NCBI GenBank assembly: GCA_016630905.1
Contig: WBMQ01000004.1
Location: 2,046,001-2,110,000, forward strand
DNA from: Capillidium heterosporum
Lineage: Eukaryota; Entomophthoromycota; Entomophthoromycetes; Entomophthorales; Capillidiaceae
Direction: 5' to 3'
DNA length: 64,000 nt
The notes under the pieces were generated by a model, which was not told the origin of the DNA, did no database searches, and saw only the letters and a list, made by a program, of their open reading frames with translations. Both the position numbers and the translations under genes were made by a program. Positions 22,812 through 35,885 of the stretch are shown here, piece by piece (position 1 is the stretch's first letter; each line of letters starts with the position of its first letter).

Positions 22812-25014
22812 TCAAATAGCCTTCTTAGAGGGACCTTTCTGAGAACCGGAAGTCGTAAAGATAAAGTAGAGGACTCCAACTACAGCGACAATGATGACCC
22901 AAATGTAGTAACTGGACAGCATAACTTGGATCGTATCTACCATGCCTCCCTTTATGATAGTTTTACCCTACATATATAAATCAATAAATTAAATTCGATT
23001 TAAAATACTACCGTCAGTTGGTTTCCATGATAGTCCTTCAGGTTCTCGAGTAGATTGTCCAGCTGCAGCTGGAAGGGTTTGTTTTCTTTGTCGGCACTGT
23101 AAATCTTACCATCCTATTATCAAAATGTAACCTTTTAAACTAACGTTCAGGAATAAAATTTACCTTGAAATTCAAAATAGAAATTTCGGGTAGCCCATTT
23201 TCCTTTCCGTCAGCACTACTCAGATGTTTCAGCTCCTTGGGAACGGCGTCATCCCGCTTGACAATCAAAAACTGGTACTTTTTATCCGACTTCTTATTGA
23301 TACTCAGGGCTAGATCCTTAACCTTTACCATATGCTTGGCATCTTCACTGATGAAAAGTAGTCCAACCTCCTCATCTTTCAAAGTGCTACCTTTTTTCTT
23401 GTCAGGCATTCAAGGTAGTCAAAAGTTGCTTGTAATCGACTAACTTCAAGTTAGATTTCTGGTTCTGAACCAACCACTTCAACAGCTGACTCTTGGAGGA
23501 GTTGGCTAAGGAAGTTGGGTAGACTATCAAGCTACCATCGCGGACGACGAGAAGTTGCAGTTGGTTGGGATGAGCTAACTGTAAGTTGGGGTTGGTGGTT
23601 GCAGTTAGGGGTTGGTTGAGTTGGTAGATGGGGACGGTCAGTTCGAAGCTGTTCAAACTTTCATTCAAAACTTCCTGAATAGAGACGTTAGTATGAATAA
23701 AAATTTATAAATTTACCGGAATGGATTGAGAAGTTGGGTTGTAGAGAATGATGCAAGTAGTCAAATTTTCGATGAAATGGTTGATCGATGAAGGATCAGT
23801 CTTAGGCTTGGGTCCGAATTTCAGCAGGGCAGCTTCCGATAACCCTTCGATGGTTCTTGGACCACGGTAGTCGATCTCTTTACCTTCGCTCAAACTATAA
23901 AGTAAAAAAGTTAGTACGGGAATATGTGTATTTGAATTACAATTTCAAGGTAGGATAACCGCGGATGTTGTGATCCCTGCAGGTGCCCTTGAATTCGTCA
24001 CAGTCGATCTGTCCAATGTTGACTAATCCCTTCATCTTAGCTCCCAACTGTTCCCAGGTAGGTGCTATTCAAAAATTAACATATAAATCCCTTTACAAGA
24101 TGGTGTACCTAACTATAATTTTAAAAATAAGTTAGTACGAGAGCCCATTAGAAAGCTCTTACTTTTTTACAGTGACCACACCACGGAGCATAGAATTTCT
24201 ACAAATATAAAAGTTATAAAATGCACATGTGTACAGAACTTACAATAAACCAACCACCTTCACTAACAACCTAGATGAAAAAAGGTAAATGACTAAATAA
24301 CGCTATATTATTAACCTTTTCAAAGTTATCTTCCGTCAAAATGACAACTTTTCCTTCCTTGTTAGCTTCCTTAACTTTGACGTCCTCAACCACCTTGTTC
24401 ATAGCTGGTGCCTCATTACCTTGGTTCTGAGCCGCTTGAGGCTGGACTACATTCTAATATATCGAAATTAATTAAAAATACACTTACAAGAGTCAACTTA
24501 CCTCAACCTTGGCAACCTTCCGGTACTCTTCTGGAACCTCTAGCAACTTGAACTTTTTGGCGTACTTGTCGATACATCCTCCTAAATCTTTGATCGAATT
24601 GGTATCCAAACATTCCTCTATAAGTTTGCCATCTTTGTATAAATTCAAAGTAGGATAGCCATCGATTCGCAACCTCGAGCATAACTTGCTTTCCAATTTA
24701 CAACTGACTTGCCCAAAGTTAAATTGGGTACTACGGGACCATACGTTGAACTCCTCCGTCAGCTTTATCCATTTAGGACCCAAGGTTTTGCAGTGGGGAC
24801 AGGTTGGCGAATAAAAGTTGACAAACCTATTACCAATTAAGAAAATAAAGCTTAGTTTAATTTACCATAGCCCTTTGGAAATTTTAGTATCAAACTCTTC
24901 GTTCTTGATATGGGGTGCGTAGACGTTGGGGTTGTCTAAGGTTACAGGAGGATCGGCTGGCACCGCCAAACTCAAGTTGAAAAGTAAGGTTAATAACCAA
25001 AGTTGAATCTTCAT
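22812..25014 (-). CDS. ER transmembrane protein disulfide isomerase-like protein with KKxx signal
   Basis: ATG 25014 starts a signal peptide (MKIQLWLLTLLFNLSLA). About ten short introns interrupt the gene. The first thioredoxin domain has the motif SPTCPHC, with FNFGQVSCK and RIDGYPTLNLYKDGK behind it. The second has KFYAPWCGHCKK, then LAPTWEQLGAKMKG, VNIGQIDCDEFKGTC and NIRGYPTLKL. A long luminal region follows. A C-terminal membrane helix (YYIWVIIVAVVGVLYFIF) precedes a short tail that ends KKAI then TGA 22814-22812, a classical dilysine ER-retrieval signal. It should be a type I membrane oxidoreductase of the TMX3/EPS1 kind assisting disulfide formation. The CPHC of domain 1 differs from the usual CGHC. 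Confidence 0.85.
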
Positions 25015-25934
25015 AGCTTGAATATCGTTTATATCTTTCTAATAAACAACTGAAAGATGGGTTAAAGCTACTTATATTCTTGGAATTTTAGTTTCTGGAG
25101 TGTTTGCGAAATAAGCCTACCCCAACTTTGTAGTTTCAACTTTTCTTATCGAATCAGAGGTAAGGACGTTTCTTTATAAAGAATGTAGATTGAACGAATT
25201 TATAATAGAAACTAATATAAATTTAAAGTTTGTATCGGTAACTATTTAAAGTAAATTGTAAGCCTTCAAATTTACAATTTATGGAACTGATGGCTCAGAT
25301 AAAAATAATACTACAAATTAATACTACCACTACATTCATTTTCTAAATCAAATGGTAGTGATATAACAGTTTCAATTTCCATCAGTGCCCTAGATTAAAT
25401 CCACAGATTGTATATGATCAACCTAATAAAAGGAAAATGACTCCAAGTAAGGTCATATCTCAGTTCCGTTTTCTTGTTATAGAAATTAATATTTGACCTC
25501 TCACTTCAAATTGAAAGGGCTGCTTCTCTTATACTGGGGAAATCCTTTTGTAGAGTGCAGGTATGTGGCCTGTCGTTAGCTTTAAGTTGTAAGGCGATCT
25601 GATCCAATTTCATTATGGTGGATATATTGATCAAGAGTACATGCTTTCATCTTCAAATCGCTAACACTTTTGAAGGCTCTCAACAACCGAATGCGTTTAT
25701 ATTGATAAACTTCATTATAAATAGAATCTTATTATTTCAAATATTGTAAAAAAAATTTAAAACTATATAGTTTAACGGATAAAGTGGTTTTATCTATATA
25801 CTGAGTTTAACTTATACATGTTGATAAATTGTTAGTGTATTTTTCAGAATTGGATGAAATCAGTAAGTGCTGTAAGTGTCGATAGCTTCATGGTGTCAAA
25901 TTGGATGTTGTAAGTACAACATTCGCTGAAAGTG
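25015..25934. other. Intergenic, upstream of the PDI-like gene
   Basis: AT-rich, no coding frame. Probably contains the PDI-like promoter next to 25014. The right part may hold further F-box relic sequence too decayed to identify. Confidence 0.35.
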
Positions 25935-26237
25935 TTAGCAACTTGAATGGATTTCTTCAATAGCATAGTCAGAGTAGCTTCTATAATACTTGTAAAGGCT
26001 CTGAACTAAGGGAATAAATGTGCTTCTACTTATCCTTTTTGCTTCAGAAGACTGCTTTTTCCAATACTGCTTGCAATAGGTCCGATTTAAGGGAATGTAC
26101 AAACTTTTACCAACAAAAGTTAGATCAAAGAGCTTTCGAAAGAGGGCTGAATAGGGTACTTCAGTCCTGTAATATTGAACCCTAGGCTTCTTCAAGCTAA
26201 TATCTGATTTCTCAACGAAATCCAGCGTTTTTTTCAT
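25935..26237 (-). pseudogene. F-box/LRR C-terminal fragment
   Basis: An open frame of 100 codons reproduces the C-terminal signature of the 16076-16990 family (ISLKKPRVQYY...LFRKLFDLTFVGKSLY, then FIPLVQSLYKYYRSYSDY), with about 20 extra residues inserted before the end. There is no N-terminal F-box in reach, so this is a relic. Confidence 0.6.
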
Positions 26238-26439
26238 ACCTCTATTGAGACATCAGAACTTCAACTGAGCTAAGTTGGTCAAGTGTTTAAATATAGGTCT
26301 CAGGAGACGAGAACTCATTATAGAAATTAAACTATTACTTGTATATAAACCTAGTAAATATAAACATATTTAATATATTGATGATTTGGATAAATTGATC
26401 ATCCAAATTCCAATTACCTATGAAGGAAAGGAAGGTGAT

Positions 26440-26990
26440 ATTTCTAAAATGCGGCACCAGTATGATATAGTTCCATCTGTTGAAAACAAGCAGATATTTG
26501 ATGATGTTGGTATCGAATATGAACTTTATTAGTTCAAAATTAGCATTATTGATGTTTTAAATTTATATGCTATTTAACTTGGTATATCTCAGTGGAAAGT
26601 TTCTTTTCTATGCTGGGTAAGTCAAAATGCTTTTAAAACTAACTTGGATAGTGTGTCACTACTTTAGGTGCAAATGTATTCAGGTCCTAAATCGGTGATG
26701 TTTTTACAGCTGTAAAAGATGAAAGGTATTAAGTGTTTATGCTATTCTTTACTGGTCCCACTCAAATAACCATTATTAATTGGATCCAAATAATTAAAGA
26801 TCTTCAGTTGGATGAGTATTGATAAAAGAGAAAGATGAGATTGGTTAGGTAACATCTTGAAAGCTTTATATTGACGCTATACTATCCAAGTACCCCAGGC
26901 ACTTCGATTATGATAGTGACACTTCAAAGTTGAGAAAAATGTAGTTATCCCAGGTATTCGTACTTTATATATGGTTTACGAAAGTGATTT
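26440..26990 (+). pseudogene. Decayed coding sequence rich in TAA/TAG, family copy 2
   Basis: Partner of 2886-3711. Shared blocks are ENKQIFDDV...YELY(TAG)F (26482-26535), TNLDSVSLL (26638-26664), (TAA)IGDVF...DERY(TAA)VFMLFFTG (26688-26756) and NWIQIIKDLQLDEY (around 26777-26818). Where copy 1 has TAG at 3205, this copy has CAG at 26491. Where copy 1 has CAA, this has TAG at 26530. A one-base difference between copies near 26687 and an early TGA show damage in at least one. Confidence 0.35.
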
Positions 26991-26999
26991 CTGACATTT

Positions 27000-28489
27000 C
27001 AATGGTTTTTATAGCCTTTTATTATTACTACTAAAGGTTTATTAAATCGACTATAGGGATATTAGAATATTTTTATCTGTAAAACATAACAAAATAGTGA
27101 CGTTTATCTAATAGTTTGATAAATTTAAACTACTATAAGCCTTCTATCAAAGTTTCAATTTGACATTGCACTTGATATAGTCAGGCATCACCAGTCCAAA
27201 CGAATTCATTTCAATGAAAGCCAAAATGGAAAGCTAAATTGAAGCCCAGTACCGATATATTGATCTGGCGTTGAGTACTTGTGCCAATATCAAAGTACTC
27301 AAATAAATTATGAATGTAGCTCGAGCTTAGTTAAAATTTCCATCCATTATAGGTCAACTAACCTTTACCTTTCAGTGATAGCTTGCAATTGACAGTTCAA
27401 CTAATTTTTCTGCAACTACTTTACTATCTCCCTCCCACAGCTTTAAAAATAGATGAAAGTGTATATCAAATTAAGCATCAACCAAATACAAATAAAAGTT
27501 GTGTAAAATAAAATTTGAACTATTATCACTATATACCAATCGGTCATAATGACAAAATCCAAAGACTAGCCAGGAGTAGAATTGGTAAAGAAGACCATCA
27601 ATTTAGTGGACTATTTCTTGACCCATTGAGGAATTCGACGTCCTGCTTAGATACATAGATAAGAAGGAGCTTTATAGTGCACCTTGGGTTTCAACCCTCA
27701 AAAAAGTTACCAATAAACCCAGGCTTAATAGCTTTTATACTAATGTAAGTCAAGGCAGTGATAGTGGAGATTGGACACCTTGGGAATCTGATGCCACTGA
27801 AAGTCAACTTCAAGTTGTTTTTGAATTGCAAGTTAACGAATGGATTGAAGCGTTTCAAATCTTTTGCTTTCAAAAACATATTATAGAGTATATAGCTTCT
27901 AAACCTCATGTGTTTTAACTTGAAAAACTTAGAAAATAAACCATAGCTTTTTTAGGAATTTTAAAACCCAAGTACAGGTCGGCACACCTGAGGTTTTGGA
28001 GGAGCTGCAGTGCCCTTGGCATAAACTATTTGCTAGTAATAGAGAGGCTGTGCAAATTAAAAGGCTTCATATCGACGATGTACTGGCAGGAATCGGTATA
28101 GTTATTGCATTTGAGGCCCAACTTTAAATATTTGAATTTAGGGAGACAGTTGACTAGCATACGATCCATAAAAGCAAATTTACTCCCCATCTTTAGTCCC
28201 ACTAGATTAGAAAAGGTGGCTGGAATGAATTTTTACCCTGGAGTAACGCTTGTTATTCGGATCGACAGGTTTCTAAGATTGAGGAGGATAACGTTTATGT
28301 TGACGAAAAACTAAGGGCTGCCTTTCAGGCAAGTTAATGATAGAGAGATTAGCTATACTGACGAATGAAATATATGATAGAACCAAATTCATTGAATTGA
28401 AAGCTAACACTATATATATATGACCTCAATTGATTTATATAGAAATGCTGTTTTAAACTCTATCTTCAATCCAGCTAATTGAATCTGCT
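27000..28489. other. Gene-poor region with F-box/LRR-like scraps
   Basis: Minus-strand frame 27691-27909 (leucine-rich, FNPFVNLQFKNNLKLTFSG) and plus-strand frame 28105-28314 (LRPNFKYLNLG) resemble LRR pieces on opposite strands. Neither has an F-box or a continuous gene model. I treat them as relics. Confidence 0.3.
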
Positions 28490-28803
28490 GAGTGTTGATC
28501 ATCGTATCCCAAAAGAAACTCAAGTGCTCGAGATTCAGGAAGCAATTGGTATAATCAAGAAATCATCATCGATATAAAAGCCTATTTTCCTAACATATTT
28601 TCCATATTTTAGTATCCAGCTCTCCAATTCCAAGGAATTATCGTCAAAAAATAGTGATATTCTATGTTTTTGTATAGCTTCTGCTTTAATATATCGTAAA
28701 GTTTTCGGTTGCAATATATTAATTTACTTTGAACTGGAAGCTTGATGGAGCTAAAAATTTCTTTTAAGATTAGACTGGAAAGGTTATGAAATTGGGTGCT
28801 CAT
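28490..28803 (-). pseudogene. F-box pseudogene (first exon remnant)
   Basis: MSTQFHNLSSLILKEIFSSI matches the first exon of the gene at 47679. One base is missing in a T run near 28650, after which the matching frame continues (DDNSLELESWILKYGKYVRK). A second one-base loss occurs near 28550, before LNLEHLSFFWD. The LRR exon expected downstream is absent. Confidence 0.65.
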
Positions 28804-29674
28804 TTTGAAGACATCTGAACAAAATGTAGGTTCATCTTTATATGAGCTAAATTAACTTTATACTAACATTCCACCTTTCACTTGAATAATTAACCACGCT
28901 TATACTTGCTCCCTGAGGTATAAATTCTTATTTCTCCAATCACTACCTTTGGAGTTCTTTAGACTACGACACCATATTTGAGAAAAATATTTAAAGACCA
29001 ACAATTTCAACCATTTCCTTAAATATATAAATTTATTTATTGAATAGTGAACTTATAAAATGTTAAAGTGATTGCCTTATAAGATGCTGATGGGGCCTGA
29101 TATTGTTTATCCTCGAATGTTTTTCTTCATTTATTATTTGGAGTACAAGTTTCTAATGTAAAGTGAGATGTAATAGAATTTAAGTTATTCGAACAGTTTT
29201 ATTCCGAAAATCATCAAATATAGCTGAAAATACTTGACTAATATAATTTAAATACTTATATATCATATAAAGTTAAATTCGATGTTTTTAAAATGAGATG
29301 CTTAAAGCGATAATGCTACTTTACAATTAATAGTATGTAGTCAAAAGTACGCCATATTCAAGCCGATCGCAGCTTACTTGGAGTGTATATTTTTTAAAGA
29401 ATTATATATAAACTGCCAATTTATTGAACCTAAAGCTCAGTTTCACAGGTGGCTATTTAATAATATTTTTAAAAGGATATATTCTATTAAAACTATAAAG
29501 CCTCTAATTGCAGACAAAATAGAATGAGCTATAATAAAAACGTATATAATAGCGAGTTTTATTAGGTGCTAAATAAATATAGGTGTAATTGAACATTAAC
29601 TGTATATTTCTAGGAATACATACACTTAACTGTAGAATCTTCACCTTACACCATAGATCTCAATCTTATAAGCC
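28804..29674. other. Intergenic, AT-rich
   Basis: No coding or RNA feature recognised. Confidence 0.45.
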
Positions 29675-31051
29675 CTATGAGGCTCTAAAGAAATTTTGTA
29701 GTTTAAAAACTAGAGATTTCAAAACCTCGCTAAATTTTGAATTGCTTTGTTGAATTGTAGGTTGAATTCTAGGTCGAATTGTAGATTGGATTGTAGGTTG
29801 AATTGTAGGCTGAGGTTCACTGTAATGATTAGGGTCATTGAAGCTTATTATAGGATCTATCGATTGCTGTCTAATCCAACTGAGGAATTCAGTCTCATAT
29901 TTAGAGATGTTGATAAACAGTAGCTTCGTGGTGCACTCTAAACTGCCTCCTTGGAAGGTTAAATCATCAAAGGCGTGCTGTGAGTATTTTTGATCGACTA
30001 CCGTTAAACTAGTAATACGGGAGGTTGGATGCTGAAGGAAGTTTATAAAGTTGGTAGCCAAGCTTAGTTTACCTCTAAATTGTAGCTTGAAAAGTGGGCT
30101 GGAACATTTGACACCTTCAAATAAGGAATCTGATATCTGGCCACGTAATTTTAAATGGCGTAGCTTGGGTAGACTAAACAGCTGGATCATAGAGCTATTA
30201 CTAAAGCTGTTCTTTAAGTAGAGGTCGGCATATTGGACATTTCGAAACAGTTTGGATTCCTCGATCGTTAATTGTCGGATAGCTAAAGATATACTCTGTA
30301 GGCTTAAAGGTTGTTTCTCGATTATTAACTGGCTGTGATCGAAATAGTCACGGCATTTGCGTCCGAAAATCAACTCTTTAAGTTTAGGAAAGGATGTATG
30401 TTGAACAGTAGTTGAAAAGTTGTAGGTTCCGTCCAGCTCAAGCTTCACCAGGTTTTGGAAAGCAACTTGTGTATGGTCAAGGCCATAGTATACACCGGTG
30501 ACCGACAATGCCTTGAGGCCAGGAAAGATTTGGTTTATACTGAATAAAAATTGGGAGTCGCCACGGGAACAAGTTATCGATAGTGATGTCAACTATTAGG
30601 TAGAAAATTAGTATCAACACTAAATATAAATAAGAGTGGTTTCTCTGAATTACAAGTCATCTCTTAGTTGACTTCAAATTAAAATAGCAACAAAGTTAAT
30701 AGCATTACCTTTAATTCAGCTAGCTGAGTTCTTTGAAGATCGTTTGTCATATCCCATGCAAACTCCAGATGCTTAAGATTAGGGAAGGTGGTTGATAGTA
30801 TTGATGAAATTGTCATTGACAGGTAGGCTTATTCTCTTAACATACTTTCCATGCTTATATATCAAACTTAGTGCATTCTTGAAATCTCTTTCGGACAGGT
30901 ACCAGTGCTTTAAATCTTCAAATATGTAAGGTGTTAATATATCGTCGAACTGTTGGTTGATATACTCGGCTTTAAATTTGGTTTTAAACTCGATATAACT
31001 TAATATTTCATCGATCAGCAAGTCGGGAAGTAAGGTAAATTGAGTACTCAT
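29675..31051 (-). CDS. F-box/LRR protein, two exons, one-base break in exon 1
   Basis: Exon 1 (ATG 31051) encodes an F-box (FTLLPDLLIDEILSYIEF). It is joined through an intron of about 115 bases to a long LRR exon beginning LTSLSITCSRGDSQFLFSIN and ending TAG 29675. The protein tail holds a short tandem PTIQ-type repeat (SEPQPTIQPTIQSTIRPRIQ). In exon 1 the frame meets TAA after NTINHLP near 30779. The paralogues continue PNLKHLEFSWD, which is present here one base out of phase (CTTCCCTAAT). One extra C, or a +1 slip at CCC-TAA, would explain it. Otherwise the gene looks well preserved. An SCF substrate adaptor is the family role. Confidence 0.65.
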
Positions 31052-31204
31052 TTTATGGAAATATTAATTAATGGACATAGGCTCAAATTTATACCTTTGA
31101 AGTTTAAGAAACTTTAGTAGTCTCAGTTTATCCTGTGCTTAATATTTCGCCGCACCTGTGCATCTTTTCACAACTCAAACTTTTATTTCTCCAAGGAAGT
31201 AGAT

Positions 31205-31593
31205 TTCTTACAAAATCATCAAAAATAAACTATCCTCTATTATTATTTGCTGTTGTTTACTATTTAATATCTGGAATAGTAGTGCTGGTGTTATAGATAT
31301 GAATTTAATAGGGATTCTGTATAAGTGATTCAAGGCTGCTTTAGCAAATAGGAGTGTCCAGAGTAGCATCCTTTTCTTGTACCCTATTTCTATTCCACCA
31401 AAGCAATACTAAAGCCCTCTCTGTTTTAGCTATACAGAGCAATAAAACAGATGTATCGCAAACTGTAAATTAAATTCAATTCAAGTTATTAGCACCTATA
31501 TATATAAGGTGACTAGATTTTTGCTAATATTATTTACATAGTTGAAATTCAATTTGTTGATTCTAACGTTTATACTAAGGTAAATTATATATA
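31205..31593 (+). repeat. Left terminal inverted repeat of MULE
   Basis: About 389 bases, starting TTCTTACAAAATCATC. It is the reverse complement of 34903-35288 with scattered differences. Confidence 0.85.
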
Positions 31594-31840
31594 CTCTTCA
31601 ACTAATAAATATCAATCGGATTCAAACTATGAATTTTTCAGTTCTTCGTCTATGTATAAATACGTATGTTGTATAAATGTATTTTTAAAGGCTTACTGGA
31701 CCTCATCTTTGAACCAATTTAGTTTAATACAATTGATCGTTCTTTTATGTTAATAAATCATCTATATATTCGATCTTTCATTATATACAGTATATTTCAA
31801 ACTATAAATTATAAATTCATGTTTATTCAAGAAAAAATAT

Positions 31841-34753
31841 TTATTTGGGATAATATTGTGCTGTATGGCCTAATTGGGTACAAGTATTACAATATAAGTC
31901 TTCCTCTTCCTCCTTTTGTACAACAAGTTTATAGGTGAGTGGAATTTGTTCAGTTGCATTTTCTGATTGCCACTCTCTTGGAGTTGTAAAGGGTTCAGAG
32001 ATTCCATTAAAGTACACTTGGTTAAGTGCTTTGAGACGGTCTATATATGCTTCTAAACCTCTAAACAATTGAACACTTAGGTAGTCCTTTAGGTTTGGAA
32101 GAGCCGCGTTAAACCAGCTTACCATTATATATAACTTGTTAGAACTGACTTTAAAATTAACTTTTGAATCATCTTTGAATATATCCGTTCAACGTACATG
32201 AATATCTTTAGGCTTGACCAGAAGCTTACCCCATTTCAATCTGACAGCTATGATATGCTTGCAAGGAAGATTATTCCGTTCATCAAAACAGCAAATACAA
32301 TGCTCCTTAGCTGAGGCTAACGTTACAACACTAATTGTTTCCTTCTTGTCGAATTTATTCTTGACATAAAGCTCATCTGGGGTTAGTAGATTCTATTTTA
32401 CCTCATAGTTGAACTTAGCAGCCATAAGATGGTCTTGGAGAATCATCAAAACCTCCTTCGAAACAATATTCTTTACTGCATGCCAAAAACAGTAGGTGGC
32501 TCAAGAATCGTGTGGTTAAAGCTGAGAGTATCGTAGTTTTGGTGCTCTCAGACCTTCTTTGCAACAACAGAATCACAGTTCTTGATAAGCTGACCGATTT
32601 AAATTTTGTTCTTCTTATGGGCTTCACTGATACTGTACTTGAGTTGAGCATTCATACTTTCAGCAGTACTTGAAGCATTATGGGAATGGCTGAAAGTTTT
32701 CTTGGTAAAAGCTATAACGAACTGCTCTTTATTTTTAAATACTGCTTGGAATCGTTTGATTGATTTGTAGGTGGATAAAGAATTGAAGAAAGTAGCCTTC
32801 TTATCCTTATATTCTTTAACATCAGAGACATAAAGCAACCTTCTCATAAACTGGTTAAGTAAGGTTGTGTTATAATTCTTAGCAAGAATAGTCTCAACCT
32901 TTGTTTTCTTCTTATCGTCAAACCTATAATAAGCTTCTGGGATTTCATCTACAAAACAAATTTAGTATTACTATTTTGCTAACATTATATATCTATATAT
33001 ATTTCAAAATTTAACTTCATTACCTATAAAACTATTAGTAACAAATATGTATTAGATGATTTTACCTATAAAAGTCTCAACCAACTTTTTACACTCAGTA
33101 GGATCTATCCAACTTAACACTGTCCTAATGTTACCAAATTTGCGCCAGATACATAACATGTGGGTAACAGATGGAAAGACAGATTTGATTGCAGAGAACT
33201 GAGCATTAGCATCTGTTAAGATAGTCTTTAATGGTACTCCTGACTTTACATGCTGCTAAGAACGTTTGTAGGAACTGCAAGACAGTAACATAAGTGTCTC
33301 AGGTCTCATCATTCATAATGGTGTAGGCAACTGAAACTGTTTTCATATGCTTAGACTTTGCAGGAAAGGTAAGGACAGAGAAGTCATATTTCAAGATCTG
33401 ATAGGTGCAATCTGCTACTAAAACATCCAAAATCTCTGTCTTCAATAGTACAATCTGAGTGATGTTTGATCAGAACAAACACTTGAATCCTTGAAGATCT
33501 GGTAATAGGTCAAAGGTTGCCATTTTTGCGTAATAACCCTTTCACTGCAAGAATTGGAAGACTTCTTGAATTTCAGAAAGTCCTTGGGATTAAATTATAC
33601 TTGAGATGTTGGATATAGCAAAGGTTTTTAATTAAAGTCTGATCCTGAATCCCAAGCTAGTACTTGTTGGATACCAACTTGATAGCTGTCGAAATTCTAC
33701 ACCTTTTTAAATGACGCTCAATAATATCTTGGAGGATATTGCCAGGGATTTTCGAATCTTTGATATTGGATCATGGAAATACTTCATGTTGTTAGAAGTG
33801 ACAATTGTTTGAGTGTTGTTGGTATGATAAACCTGAAGAGTGGCGATTGCTGGACATTTTTCAGTCCGCTTTAGTGGTTTCTTAGGATTATTCGTCTTCT
33901 TGGGACTTTTGATTCGCTTGGCTGTTGAGTTGTCCAACAGGTCATCTTCATACACCTTATATTGATTGCACTTATAGTAATGATAACCAATATGCTTTCC
34001 TTTTACAGGGTTGGTATAACTAGTACGAATAAAAGTAAAGCCTGAGCTTTGATTCAGAACAGTTATTGCATTTACTACATCATGAATAGAGTGAAATGAA
34101 CTATGTAGTTCCAAAGCACTAAAAGCTATAAACATATAATAAAAGTAAAAAATACCTTAAAAGAAGTTTTCTATCAACTTCATCTAAATCGTTATAGAAA
34201 TTATCTCCATTGATGTTGACCCAAGAATCTTCATCATGGTCTGATTTTGAGTCTTGCTGGATAATTAATTCGTTCTCATCAAAATCACTTAGAACTAATT
34301 CTTCTAGCTCTTTTGATATTATGTTTTGAATAGAAGAGGCCAGATGTTTAACATTGGTGATGGGAGTCGAGTCAAAAGGTTAGATTTGATCAGCATATTG
34401 GTAAGTATTTGCTTTTTGAGGTGAGTTAAATAACTTCTGAACGATAGGACCAGCTTCAAAAGCTGAGGCAGATTTATCATATTGACCGACAATCAACTTT
34501 TGTAGTGGATAGCTAGATGATCCTTGGACAGATAGAGTGTTATTTAAACTGATTTGCACATATGCTTTCAATGAAAAGAAAGATTTTTCAGGTCATTAAC
34601 AACTGATTCGGGGACAAAGAATTTAGATATCTCAAGGTATAACAAAGCAAAACCTATACTATCATCATCCATTATCTGAGAAAATCTTGTCAATTTTACA
34701 GACCTAGCTAACTTATAGGAAGCAAGTATAAGTTTATCCAAATCGATCATCAT
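31841..34753 (-). pseudogene. MULE transposase with SWIM zinc finger, multiply broken
   Basis: Pieces in transposase order on the minus strand. An N-terminal FAR1/WRKY-GCM1-like region lies at 34135-33707. The DDE-domain core ILTDANAQFSAIKSVFPSVT followed by HMLCIWRKFGNI is around 33210-33120. The segment SSTAESMNAQLK lies at about 32680-32640. A SWIM finger HCICCFDERNNLPCKH is near 32300-32245, and an imperfect zinc knuckle (YCNTCTQLGHTAQYYPK) closes the C-terminus. Frames shift repeatedly. One in-frame TGA follows MNDET near 33307, and TAA occurs in DFN(TAA)KPLLYP. The frames at 34753-34380 may be its extreme N-terminus. Not functional as assembled. Confidence 0.8.
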
Positions 34754-34902
34754 AGCTAAAATTCAATAAAAAGCATTGATGTATCGATATCATTTATAAA
34801 AATTAATATATACTAAAGTTACTCTTTAGTATCGCAGTATTTAAAAATGAAGGAAAGTGATGCAAAATTTATATCTCCTAATAAGCATTTAATAGATGGC
34901 TT

Positions 34903-35288
34903 GATATATAATTTGCCTTAGTATAGATGTTAGAATCAACGAATTGAATTTTAACTATGTAAATAGTATTAGCAAAATACAGCCACCTTATATATAGGTG
35001 CTAATAACTTGGATTGAATTTAATTTACAGTTTGCGATACATCTGTTTTATTGCTCTGTATAGCTAAAACAGAGAGGGCTTTAGTATTGCTTTGGTGGAA
35101 TAGAAATAGGGTACAAGAAAAGGATGCTACTCTGGACACTCCTATTTGCTAAAGCAGCCTTGAATCACTTATACAGAATCCCTATTAAATTCATATCTAT
35201 AACACCAGCACTACTATTCCAGATATTAAATAGTAAACAACAGCAAATAATAATAGAGGATAGTTTATTTTTGATGATTTTGTAAGAA
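34903..35288 (-). repeat. Right terminal inverted repeat of MULE
   Basis: Reverse complement of 31205-31593. The outer end is GATGATTTTGTAAGAA. Confidence 0.85.
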
Positions 35289-35885
35289 TTTTTTTCCGTT
35301 TTCAAGGTACACCTTATATAAAATATAACGCCTTTTTACTAGTTATTTGAATAAATATACTATATGTACGAGTTGAAATCAATATCTAAATCAATAAATC
35401 CTACCAGCTTAGAAATTTGAAAACTTTTTAGTTTAGACTTATAGTTATCATATACCAAAAGTTTAATCCACATCTCAAATCAGTTTAAGATCAGATATTA
35501 AACTAATGGCTGCGCTATGTTCCAAAGTGACTCATAACCAGCATAACTTTCTAATATTGACTACATCAATTTGATACTTGTAGAAATCTATAAATTGATA
35601 AGCAAGCTCATTTTAAAAGTCAATTCTATGAATCTGTTCTAAAAAAAGCATATCCTTTTAATATATTTGAACTTTAAATTAAAGGACAAAATATAGCAAG
35701 TTATTATAATAAAGAGTATGGTAGTAAGTTGTATTAAAAACTAAAAATAATAAGAATAGTTGAAAGTTACTGTAAAGTTAGTTTAATCTAAAGCATATGA
35801 GTTCTCAAATAGATATAGAATGTATTGTATAATATTAACCTCATACCAATGGACATCAATTTACTAAGTTCTTTAAACTCTCAAA
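35289..35885. other. Intergenic downstream of F-box gene
   Basis: AT-rich; nothing recognised. Confidence 0.45.

Larger units (their letters stand above)
31205..35288. mobile_element. Mutator-like DNA transposon (MULE), decayed
   Basis: A 4.1-kb element bounded by nearly 390-base terminal inverted repeats and containing a minus-strand MULE transposase relic. It lies between two same-strand F-box/LRR genes. The bases next to the two ends (GGAAGTAGAT on the left, TTTTTTTCCG on the right) do not form an evident 8-11 base target duplication, so the insertion is old or the ends differ slightly from those given. Confidence 0.85.
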
